Of a DNA stretch of 59,051 nt, positions 14,984 through 21,785 are shown in pieces. Below the pieces are notes generated by a model. The model worked only from the letters and a program-made list of their open reading frames with translations, did not search any database and was not told the DNA's origin. The stretch comes from an uncultured Pseudomonadota bacterium (lineage in GTDB: Bacteria > Pseudomonadota > Alphaproteobacteria > RF32 > CAG-239): NCBI GenBank assembly GCA_949300375.1, contig CASGEB010000005.1, positions 1-59,051 on the forward strand. Direction: 5' to 3'. Made by a program: the position numbers and the translations under genes. Position 1 is the stretch's first letter. Every line of letters begins with the position of its first letter.

Positions 14984-15658
14984 ATGACTAATATTGCGTT
15001 TATTCCGGTGCGGGGCGGGTCAAAGTCTATCCCGCTGAAAAATATAAAACTTTTGAACGGAAAGCCTTTAGTTTTTTGGACGGCAAAAGCAGCTGATGAG
15101 GCTGCCTGCATTGATAAGGTCGTTATTGCCACAGACAGTGTCGAGATAAAAAACATTGTTTTGGATTTTAAGTTCAATAAATTATCAGTATATGACCGGG
15201 AGGCGGACAATGCCCAAGATACATCTTCAACCGAAAGCGTTATGCTGGAATATATCAACAAAAGCAATTTGCCGCCGGAAGATTATATTTTTTTGATACA
15301 GGCAACGTCTCCGTTACTGAACTTTCGGCATATTGATGAGATGTTTGCCCAGATGAAGTCGGAGCAGGCGGATTCCGCGCTTTCCTGCGTGCGGTGCAAA
15401 CGTTTTTTTTGGTCGGAAGACGGAAAAAGCCTGAATTATGATTACCGCAGCCGTCCGCGCCGACAGGATTTTTCCGGGATGATGATGGAAAACGGCGCCT
15501 GTTACATTAATTCCGTTGGCAATATTATAAAGGACAAAAACCGTTTGTCCGGGAAGATTTCGGTTTTTGAAATGCCGGATTATACGGCGACGGAAATTGA
15601 CGAGCCGGACGACTGGATTATTTTGGAAAATCTGATGCGGAAATATAGCCGAGTGTGA
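14984..15658 (+). CDS. neuA: CMP-sialic acid synthetase
   Basis: Acylneuraminate cytidylyltransferase, which activates sialic acid with CTP to CMP-sialic acid in the cytoplasm. The nucleotide-binding signature FIPVRGGSKSIPLKNI is at residues 5-20, ATDS near 50 and LIQATSPL at about 103 are family landmarks, and the C-terminus has the ATEIDEPDDW metal-binding block. Its 224 aa is normal. It follows the methyltransferase by 23 bp behind a GAGG site and completes the donor pathway for the GT29 gene. No epimerase (NeuC) is present in the window, so the hexosamine precursor comes from elsewhere. A T8 run at 15403 is in frame. Confidence 0.94.
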   Translation: MTNIAFIPVRGGSKSIPLKNIKLLNGKPLVFWTAKAADEAACIDKVVIATDSVEIKNIVLDFKFNKLSVYDREADNAQDTSSTESVMLEYINKSNLPPEDYIFLIQATSPLLNFRHIDEMFAQMKSEQADSALSCVRCKRFFWSEDGKSLNYDYRSRPRRQDFSGMMMENGACYINSVGNIIKDKNRLSGKISVFEMPDYTATEIDEPDDWIILENLMRKYSRV

Positions 15659-15707
15659 AAACGATAATTTAACCAATTGCTGCTAGTCTTTTGCGGAGGA
15701 GAAAAAG

Positions 15708-16367
15708 ATGGATTTTGTATTGGTTGATAAGCAGAATTGGCAAAGGCGGGAGTATTTTGAGCATTATTACCGGCAAGTTCCCTGTCGTTTCAGTCTTACG
15801 GTTGAGTTGGATGTTGTCCGTTTGGTGCAAAGCGCGAAAAAAAAAGAACTGATGTTTTTTCCGGTTTTTGTTCATTTATTGAGCCGGGTTGTCAATCGGT
15901 ACACAGAATTTCGGACTTGTTACAATAAAAACGGAGAACTTGGCTATTGGCGCGAAATCTGGCCGGAGTATACGGTTTTTCATAGCCAAAGCAAATGTTT
16001 TTCAAGGTTATGGACGCCGTTTTCCAATAAGTTTGATGAGTTTTATCTTGATTATGTCCGGGATTGGGAAAAATACGGAGAAATTGAGACTTTTGCCCCC
16101 AAGCCGGAGAGACCGGAAAACCTTTTTAACATCTCTTGTCTGCCTTGGGTGAATTTTACATCTTTTAATCTTGAGCTGCCGCAATCTGATGATTATCTTT
16201 TGCCGATTTTTACTTTGGGCAAGTTTGTTGAGAAAAACGAAAAAATTTATGCCCCCTTGGCCGTGCAGATGCATCATGCCGTTTGCGACGGTTATCATGC
16301 GGCGCTGCTGATTAACGAATTGCAGGATTTGTGTAACGGTTTTGGGAAAAAAGAAGCGGACAGATGA
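15708..16367 (+). CDS. cat: Chloramphenicol acetyltransferase, type A
   Basis: CatA-type enzyme that transfers acetyl from acetyl-CoA to the 3-hydroxyl of chloramphenicol; functional units are trimers. The active-site block HHAVCDGYHA with the catalytic His is near residue 185-195, and the substrate-pocket segment CLPWVNFTSFN is near 140-150. FRTCYN and GELGYWREIWPEYTVF match the family closely. Length 219 aa is full. It has its own strong site (GGAGGAG, 7 nt before ATG). It lies between the sialic locus and the invertase, which suggests acquisition, though a related xenobiotic or sugar acetyltransferase role cannot be excluded. Confidence 0.88.
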   Translation: MDFVLVDKQNWQRREYFEHYYRQVPCRFSLTVELDVVRLVQSAKKKELMFFPVFVHLLSRVVNRYTEFRTCYNKNGELGYWREIWPEYTVFHSQSKCFSRLWTPFSNKFDEFYLDYVRDWEKYGEIETFAPKPERPENLFNISCLPWVNFTSFNLELPQSDDYLLPIFTLGKFVEKNEKIYAPLAVQMHHAVCDGYHAALLINELQDLCNGFGKKEADR

Positions 16368-16549
16368 AAGTCAGACCGGAAGATTGGTAACGTCGTTTGC
16401 CGATAAATATGTTTTAACCCAAAAACAGAAAAAGAAATGCTCCGACAGACGCCTTGTTATGATTGATTTTTATTATGCTCTTTAACGCCGTCAGCCGTTT
16501 CTTCTTCCTTTGCTTTTGTTCATTATATAATCTCTTTGTTATTTCTGCA

Positions 16550-16576
16550 AACATATTATGTTTTACATAATATGTT
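16550..16576. repeat. 11-bp inverted repeat upstream of invertase
   Basis: AACATATTATG and CATAATATGTT are perfect inverted arms around TTTTA, 51 bp before the invertase start. It has no T-run. Likely an operator or recombinase-binding site rather than a terminator. Confidence 0.55.
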
Positions 16577-16627
16577 ATGATTTGCCTTTGCCAGAATCGG
16601 CAGGATTTTTTATTTTAGGAGAAAAAA

Positions 16628-17236
16628 TTGATTTATGGATATATTCGCGTGAGCAGCGACAAGCAAACAACAGAAAATCAGAGATTTGAGATTGAGCGGT
16701 TTGCAGAAGAAAACGGGATTGAGGTGGAGAAATGGATGAACGAGACAATCAGCGCCGTGAAAGATTTGGAAAAAAGAAAATTAGGACAGTTGCTTAAAGT
16801 TCTGAAAAAAGGGGATATTGTTATTGCGTCCGAGTTGTCGCGGCTGGGGAGAAATCTATTGCAGGTGATGAGCATTTTGCACCATTGCATGAAGAAAGAT
16901 GTTCAGGTCTGGACGATTAAGGACAATTATCGTCTGGGTGCGGATATTCAATCGAAAGTTTTGGCTTTTGCTTTCGGGTTGTCTGCCGAGATTGAACGGA
17001 ATCTTATCAGTCAGCGTACAAAAGAGGCTTTGGCGCGTTTGAAAGCGGAAGGCAAAAAGCTCGGGCGTCCCAAAGGCAGCCGCAACAGGTTTTGCAAATT
17101 GACCGGTAAAGAAAGAGAGATTGAAGAGATGATTAAAGCTAATGTTGCCAAAGAAAAAATTGCCAGGTCTTTTCATGTGAGCCGGCGGACGCTTTATAAT
17201 TTTATGCAAAATCAATCTGTAAGCGGGAATAAATAA
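16628..17236 (+). CDS. Serine recombinase (Mpi-like DNA invertase), 202 aa
   Basis: Small serine recombinase. The resolvase/invertase domain starts at the first residue: YIRVSSDKQ with the nucleophile Ser9, ELSRLGRNLLQVMSIL, and AFAFGLSAEIERNLISQRTKEALARLKAEGKKLGRPKGS leading to the DNA-binding part. A helix-turn-helix is seen near 175-198 (KEKIARSFHVSRRTLYNFM). The sequence is of the Mpi group that flips capsule promoters in Bacteroides, as far as I recall it. TTG 16628 is the start: AGGAG lies 6 nt upstream and the domain begins there. Its stop codon lies inside the left inverted repeat (17231-17243), so inversion would not alter the protein. Confidence 0.9.
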   Translation: MIYGYIRVSSDKQTTENQRFEIERFAEENGIEVEKWMNETISAVKDLEKRKLGQLLKVLKKGDIVIASELSRLGRNLLQVMSILHHCMKKDVQVWTIKDNYRLGADIQSKVLAFAFGLSAEIERNLISQRTKEALARLKAEGKKLGRPKGSRNRFCKLTGKEREIEEMIKANVAKEKIARSFHVSRRTLYNFMQNQSVSGNK

Positions 17237-17243
17237 CGGACGT
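17231..17243 (+). repeat. Left 13-bp inverted repeat of a putative invertible segment
   Basis: AAATAACGGACGT, the exact reverse complement of 17400-17412. The last codon and the stop of the invertase lie within it. Confidence 0.8.
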
Positions 17244-17350
17244 TATTTTTTCATATGGCGTTATCTTAAATAATAAAAAAAATTATGCAAGTATAATTTG
17301 TATAAATGATACAGTTTTATTGGATAAATATTAGATATATCTTCTGATAT

Positions 17351-17379
17351 TTTATATTTTAACAAGTTTAATCCCTCAA
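17351..17379 (-). promoter_or_regulatory. Promoter inside the invertible segment
   Basis: Minus strand TTGAGG (17379-17374), 17 bp, TATAAA (17356-17351). It now fires toward the invertase 3' end. Confidence 0.55.
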
Positions 17380-17391
17380 AACCTTTTTGAG
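17375..17391. repeat. Small hairpin next to the promoter
   Basis: CTCAAAA and TTTTTGAG form a short stem that overlaps the -35 side of the promoter in the invertible segment. Role unknown. Confidence 0.35.
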
Positions 17392-17399
17392 AAATTTAG

Positions 17400-17412
17400 A
17401 CGTCCGTTATTT
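17400..17412 (-). repeat. Right 13-bp inverted repeat of a putative invertible segment
   Basis: ACGTCCGTTATTT. With its flank it also shows an ACGTCC-N7-GGACGT dyad (17400-17418), as expected for two half-sites of a recombinase dimer. Confidence 0.8.
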
Positions 17413-17696
17413 GGACGTTTGAATCGTGTAATTGGAGAAGGTTGTGGATTGGGCGTCTGTGTCGGTTGCAGGTAGATTTTTTGTTGCTTGTTCTCAGTTG
17501 TCTGAAGCAATAGTCTCTTTTGAGGCTTGTATTCAAGATGCTTTCTTCAGTCAGAATTGTCATCGGGATGTTCCGGCTATGTTCAGGAAACATAAGTTTC
17601 TAAAAACCGGAAGGTACCTTTTTATATCTATTTTATTTGCTGGTATTTGTCACCATCCCGATTTTCTTTTTATCTTTCTTTATACCGGGGGCTGCT
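17413..17696 (+). other. Leader between the invertible segment and the GT operon
   Basis: About 284 bp with no open frame that I accept and no good sigma70 promoter of its own. It would be the 5' leader of the operon when the switch is ON. No NusG-like antiterminator gene is present, unlike in Bacteroides capsule loci. Confidence 0.5.
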
Positions 17697-18560
17697 ATGG
17701 TTAAGGTTTCTGTGTTGATGCCGGTATATAATACGAATGAAAAATTTTTACGGGCTGCCATTGAGAGTATTCTTGGACAGACATATCAGAATTTTGAATT
17801 TCTGATAATGAACGATTGTTCTACGGATCCTCGGGTTGAGGATATTGTTTTATCTTATAAAGACAAAAGAATCAGGTATTTGAAGAATACTCAGAATCTC
17901 GGAATTTCCGGCGCGCGCAATAAGTTAATTGAAACAGCCGGAGGAGAATATCTGGCCGTGATGGATCATGATGATGTGTCTTTGCCGGAGCGTCTGGAAA
18001 AAGAGGCGGCATTTCTTGATGCTCATCCGGAAGTCGGGGTTGTCGGGTGTGCCGTTTTGAAACTCGGAACGTCAAAGATCCGGAAACTTCCGGAAGAAGA
18101 TGCGAAGATTAAAGAATCTCTTGTTTTTTGCAGTCCGTTCTGCCATCCGGCAACAATGATCAGAAAATCTGTTTTGCAGAAAAATAAAATCGCTTATGAC
18201 ACAGCGTTTAGTCCCGCCGAGGATTATGCCTTATGGAGCCGGCTGGCAGCTGTTACAAAGTTTGCCAATCTGCCGGAGGTGCTTTTTTTATATCGTGATT
18301 ATGCCGGCAATACAACACATTCTCAAAAAGGAAAAATGCAGGCGGCGACAAGCCGTATTCAGCAAAATATCCGTACGGCATATCCCGAGTTGTGGAAGGC
18401 GGCGAAGGAAAATGCCGATTGGGTTAAAAGAGTTAAGCTGTTCGGCTTTTTGCCTTTTTTGACAATCAGAAAAAAGCAGCGGACTAAAGTGGCTAAGCTT
18501 TTTGGCTTTGTGCCGTTGTGGTCGGAGAAGATAAAATATTCAGCGGGAGGAGAAAAGTAA
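17697..18560 (+). CDS. Glycosyltransferase family 2, 287 aa
   Basis: GT-A fold inverting glycosyltransferase. It starts VKVSVLMPVYNTNEKFL, has the UDP-binding NDCST, the AVMDHDD metal-binding motif near 97-103, and a C-terminal FSPAEDYALW block. The tail holds two copies of a basic KLFGF-(L/V)-P element. It is a paralogue of the protein at 23527 (same NLGIS-RN and HPA-MIRKSVL blocks). ATG 17697 is preferred because the fold starts there; the upstream site is weak. It is the first gene after the invertible segment, 1 bp before rfbA. Confidence 0.9.
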   Translation: MVKVSVLMPVYNTNEKFLRAAIESILGQTYQNFEFLIMNDCSTDPRVEDIVLSYKDKRIRYLKNTQNLGISGARNKLIETAGGEYLAVMDHDDVSLPERLEKEAAFLDAHPEVGVVGCAVLKLGTSKIRKLPEEDAKIKESLVFCSPFCHPATMIRKSVLQKNKIAYDTAFSPAEDYALWSRLAAVTKFANLPEVLFLYRDYAGNTTHSQKGKMQAATSRIQQNIRTAYPELWKAAKENADWVKRVKLFGFLPFLTIRKKQRTKVAKLFGFVPLWSEKIKYSAGGEK

Positions 18561-18561
18561 G

Positions 18562-19446
18562 ATGAAAGGCATTATTCTTGCGGGAGGGAGCGGAAGCCGC
18601 TTGTATCCGCTGACGCAGACGATTTCAAAACAGCTGCTGCCGGTTTATGACAAGCCGATGATTTATTATCCGTTGTCAACCTTATTGTTGTTCGGCATCA
18701 GGGAGATTTTGATTATTTCCACGCCTAAAGATACGCCGAATATTCAGGCTTTGTTCAAAGACGGTTCTCATTTGGGGCTTCATATTCATTATGCCATTCA
18801 GAACGAGCCAAAAGGAATTGCCCAGGCTTTTACCATCGGAGCGGATTTTATCGGTGATGACGATGTCTGCCTTATTTTAGGCGATAATATCTTTTATCTG
18901 GGCGGTCAGATTGACACTTTTCGCGAAGAGGTTGCGCATAATCCGGGGGCGACGGTCTTCGGGTATCATGTTTCTGATCCCGAGCGTTTCGGCGTGGTGG
19001 AATTTGATAAGGATTTTAAGGCCGTGTCTATTGAAGAAAAGCCGGCGAATCCGAAATCAAATTATGCGGTGGTCGGGTTGTATTTTTATAAGTCGGATGT
19101 GGTTGAAAAGGCAAAAATCCTGAAACCCTCGGCTCGCGGCGAGTTGGAAATTACCGATTTGAACAGGCTTTATCTGGAAGAGGGACGGATGAACGTGGTG
19201 CCGATGCGGCGCGGGAATGCCTGGCTGGACGCCGGAACACCGGACAGCCTGATGGATTCATCCCAGTTTGTGCAGATTATTGAGCAGCGGCAAGGGCTTA
19301 AAATCGCCTGTATTGAAGAGATTGCCTACCGCCGCGGTTTTATCGACGATGAGCAGATGGCTGCGCTTATTAAATCGCTCAAAGACGGATGCGCATATAA
19401 GAAGTATTTGCAGAAGATTTATGAGGAGTATCATGGAATTTATTAA
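18562..19446 (+). CDS. rfbA: Glucose-1-phosphate thymidylyltransferase
   Basis: RfbA/RmlA makes dTDP-glucose from glucose-1-phosphate and dTTP, the first step to dTDP-L-rhamnose. The signature GGSGSRLYPLTQ is at residues 8-19, with SKQLLPVYDKPMIYYPL after it and the metal-binding LGDNIFY near 111. Length 294 aa is typical. It begins the rfbACDB block, in which all genes overlap or nearly touch; the next gene starts 14 bp inside its end. Confidence 0.97.
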   Translation: MKGIILAGGSGSRLYPLTQTISKQLLPVYDKPMIYYPLSTLLLFGIREILIISTPKDTPNIQALFKDGSHLGLHIHYAIQNEPKGIAQAFTIGADFIGDDDVCLILGDNIFYLGGQIDTFREEVAHNPGATVFGYHVSDPERFGVVEFDKDFKAVSIEEKPANPKSNYAVVGLYFYKSDVVEKAKILKPSARGELEITDLNRLYLEEGRMNVVPMRRGNAWLDAGTPDSLMDSSQFVQIIEQRQGLKIACIEEIAYRRGFIDDEQMAALIKSLKDGCAYKKYLQKIYEEYHGIY

Positions 19447-19981
19447 GACGGAAATTGACGGCGTTTATATTTTGGAGCCGCGGGTTTTTGAAGACGCCAG
19501 AGGATATTTCTTTGAAATCCATAATCAAAACGAGTTCGCCGCGCACGGGCTTGATTATCATTTTGTGCAGGATAATCAGTCGAGGTCTTCTTACGGCATT
19601 ATCCGCGGGCTGCATTTTCAAAAAGGTGAATTTTCGCAGGCCAAGCTGGTGCGTGTGATTGAGGGGACGGTATTGGACGTCGGGGTTGACCTGCGTCCCG
19701 GTTCCAAGACTTTTGGAAAATATGTTGCGGTTGAATTGTCCGGTGAAAACAAACGCCAGCTTTTGCTGCCGCGCGGATTTGCCCATGGCTTTTCCGTTTT
19801 GAGCAAAACAGCGGTTTTTTCTTATAAATGCGACAATTTTTACAATCCGGCGAGCGAAGGCGGTATTCGTTTTGATGATCCTGATTTGGATATTGATTGG
19901 AAAATTAACCTTAAAGATGCAACGCTGTCGGATAAGGATTTGAAATTGCCGTTTTTTAAGGAGTATGAGCCGTGTTTTTAG
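19433..19981 (+). CDS. rfbC: dTDP-4-dehydrorhamnose 3,5-epimerase
   Basis: RmlC epimerises C3 and C5 of dTDP-4-keto-6-deoxyglucose. A cupin-type jelly roll with GLHFQKGEFSQAKLVRV (the catalytic His in HF) and the RGFAHGFSVLS block is visible. ATG 19433 (MEFIKTEIDG) has GAGGAG about 6 nt upstream and gives 182 aa, the family length; it lies within the rfbA end. Confidence 0.96.
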   Translation: MEFIKTEIDGVYILEPRVFEDARGYFFEIHNQNEFAAHGLDYHFVQDNQSRSSYGIIRGLHFQKGEFSQAKLVRVIEGTVLDVGVDLRPGSKTFGKYVAVELSGENKRQLLLPRGFAHGFSVLSKTAVFSYKCDNFYNPASEGGIRFDDPDLDIDWKINLKDATLSDKDLKLPFFKEYEPCF

Positions 19982-20796
19982 TAACGGGTGCAAACGGGCA
20001 GTTGGGACATGAATTGCGGCTTATTCTCGGGGATAAGGCCGAATATGTTGATTATGCCGATCTGGATATTACCGATGCGGAGGCGGTGAAGGCTTTTTGC
20101 CGGACGCGGGCGTTTGAGGCGATTATAAACTGCGCGGCCTATACGGCGGTGGACAAGGCGGAAAGTGAGCCGGAGAAAGCATGGGCCGTTAATGCTATGG
20201 GGCCGAAGAATCTGGCGGCGACCGGAATACCGATGGTGCAGATTTCTACGGATTATGTTTTTGACGGTCGGAAATGCCGTCCGTATGTGGAGGATGACGA
20301 GGCAAATCCGCAATCGGTTTACGGAAAAAGCAAGCTTGCCGGAGAACAGGCGGTTTTAGAAACGGCGCCGGCGGCGGTTGTGTTGCGGACGGCCTGGCTG
20401 TATTCGCCGTTTGGCAACAATTTTGTGAAGACAATGCTGCGGCTGGGCGCTGAAAAGGACGTACTGAAGGTGGTGTTTGATCAGGTCGGGACACCGACTT
20501 ATGCGGCTCATCTGGCGCAGGCGGTTGCCGCCGTTTTGCCCCGGTTGGAAGCGGGATATAAAGAAGTTTTTCATTTTAGCAACGAGGGCGTTTGCTCCTG
20601 GTATGATTTTGCCACGGAAATTATGGCGCAAGGCGGCCGGAAGTGCAAAGTTTTGCCGATTGAAAGCAAGGATTATCCGACGGCGGCGGAACGTCCGGCT
20701 TTTTCGGTGCTGAACAAGGAAAAGTTTAAAACAAGTTTCGGGATGGAAATTCCCCATTGGAAGAAAGGGCTTGAAGAATGTCTGAAGCGATTTTAG
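19972..20796 (+). CDS. rfbD: dTDP-4-dehydrorhamnose reductase
   Basis: RmlD, an extended short-chain dehydrogenase that reduces the 4-keto group with NADPH to give dTDP-L-rhamnose. The Rossmann motif GANGQLG is at about 6-12, STDYVFDG near 87-94, and the catalytic YGKSKLAGE near 112-120. It starts at GTG 19972, overlapping rfbC by 10 bp, with AAGGAG upstream. 274 aa, slightly shorter than the usual 285-300. Confidence 0.95.
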   Translation: MFLVTGANGQLGHELRLILGDKAEYVDYADLDITDAEAVKAFCRTRAFEAIINCAAYTAVDKAESEPEKAWAVNAMGPKNLAATGIPMVQISTDYVFDGRKCRPYVEDDEANPQSVYGKSKLAGEQAVLETAPAAVVLRTAWLYSPFGNNFVKTMLRLGAEKDVLKVVFDQVGTPTYAAHLAQAVAAVLPRLEAGYKEVFHFSNEGVCSWYDFATEIMAQGGRKCKVLPIESKDYPTAAERPAFSVLNKEKFKTSFGMEIPHWKKGLEECLKRF

Positions 20797-21785
20797 TAAC
20801 CGGCGGAGCAGGGTTTATCGGTTCTAATTTTGTGCCGTATTTTGCAAAGAAATATCCGGAATATCAGGTGATTAATCTGGATAAGCTGACTTATGCCGGG
20901 AATTTGGACAATCTGGCGGAATGCAACGGGATGAAGAATTATTGCTTTGTGCAAGGGGATATTTGCGATCAGGCGTTTGTTGAAAAGCTGTTTGCGGATT
21001 ATGACATTCGCGGCGTGGTTCACTTTGCGGCGGAAAGCCATGTTGACAATTCGATTTCCGGGCCGCGTCCGTTTATCGAAACCAATATTGTCGGGACGTT
21101 CAACTTGCTGGAAAACGCCCGGAAGCATTGGATGAACGCGCCGGGAAAATGCAAGCCCGGTTATGAAAAATGCCGCTTTCATCATATTTCGACTGATGAG
21201 GTTTACGGCTCGCTGGGAGAAGACGGATTTTTCAAAGAAACAACGCCTTATGCGCCGAATTCGCCTTATTCGGCCTCCAAAGCCAGTTCTGATTTTCTGG
21301 TACGGGCGTATTTTCATACGTTTGGTATGAACGTAACGACTTCTAACTGTTCAAATAATTATGGGCCGAAACAGCATCCGGAAAAGTTGATTCCAAAGAT
21401 TATCAGCAACTGTTTGAACGAGAAGCCGATACCGATTTACGGCGACGGCAAAAATATCCGCGACTGGCTGTATGTGCTTGACCACTGCAAAGCGATTGAT
21501 TTGATTTATCATCGGGGCAGAGCCGGCGAGACTTATAACGTGGGCGGGCATAACGAGAAGACCAATCTGGAAATCGTCTCGGAAATCTGCCGGATTATGG
21601 ATGAGAAGAAACCGCGCGCCGGCGGCAAGAAATATGCCGATTTGGTTACTTTTGTCGCTGACCGGGCCGGACATGACAGGCGTTATGCCATTGATGCCGA
21701 CAAACTGACAAATGAACTGGGTTGGAAAGCCGATGAGAATTTTGCTTCCGGCATTGTCAAAACCGTGGAGTGGTATTTGAGATGA
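20778..21785 (+). CDS. rfbB: dTDP-glucose 4,6-dehydratase
   Basis: RmlB converts dTDP-glucose to the 4-keto-6-deoxy sugar with tightly bound NAD. GGAGFIGSNF opens the Rossmann fold at about 8-17; STDEVYG holds the Thr-Asp-Glu triad and YSASKASSD the YxxxK catalytic pair. 335 aa, normal. It overlaps rfbD by 19 bp and the next gene by 4 nt (ATGA). Confidence 0.97.
   Translation: MSEAILVTGGAGFIGSNFVPYFAKKYPEYQVINLDKLTYAGNLDNLAECNGMKNYCFVQGDICDQAFVEKLFADYDIRGVVHFAAESHVDNSISGPRPFIETNIVGTFNLLENARKHWMNAPGKCKPGYEKCRFHHISTDEVYGSLGEDGFFKETTPYAPNSPYSASKASSDFLVRAYFHTFGMNVTTSNCSNNYGPKQHPEKLIPKIISNCLNEKPIPIYGDGKNIRDWLYVLDHCKAIDLIYHRGRAGETYNVGGHNEKTNLEIVSEICRIMDEKKPRAGGKKYADLVTFVADRAGHDRRYAIDADKLTNELGWKADENFASGIVKTVEWYLR

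Larger units (their letters stand above)
17244..17399. mobile_element. Putative invertible promoter segment
   Basis: This 156-bp, very AT-rich segment is bounded by perfect 13-bp inverted repeats and lies directly between a serine invertase and a surface-polysaccharide operon. It contains no gene but a sigma70-like promoter on the minus strand (17379-17351). In this orientation the promoter points away from the operon (OFF); after inversion it would read into it. A TATAAT at 17292-17297 on the plus strand has no matching -35 box. The layout is that of an Mpi-type phase switch. Confidence 0.65.

Noticed and set aside
15837..15845. A9 run in the cat gene as a slippage site
   Set aside because: Runs of eight or nine A are common in this AT-rich sequence (also a T8 in neuA), so they carry little weight compared with the G tracts.
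16550..16576. dif site
   Set aside because: The arms are in the wrong order and spacing (TTATG-N5-CATAA), unlike the site at 53684.
17432..17704. 90-codon open frame upstream of the first GT2 gene
   Set aside because: No ribosome site, overlaps the GT2 start, product does not resemble any protein; treated as leader.
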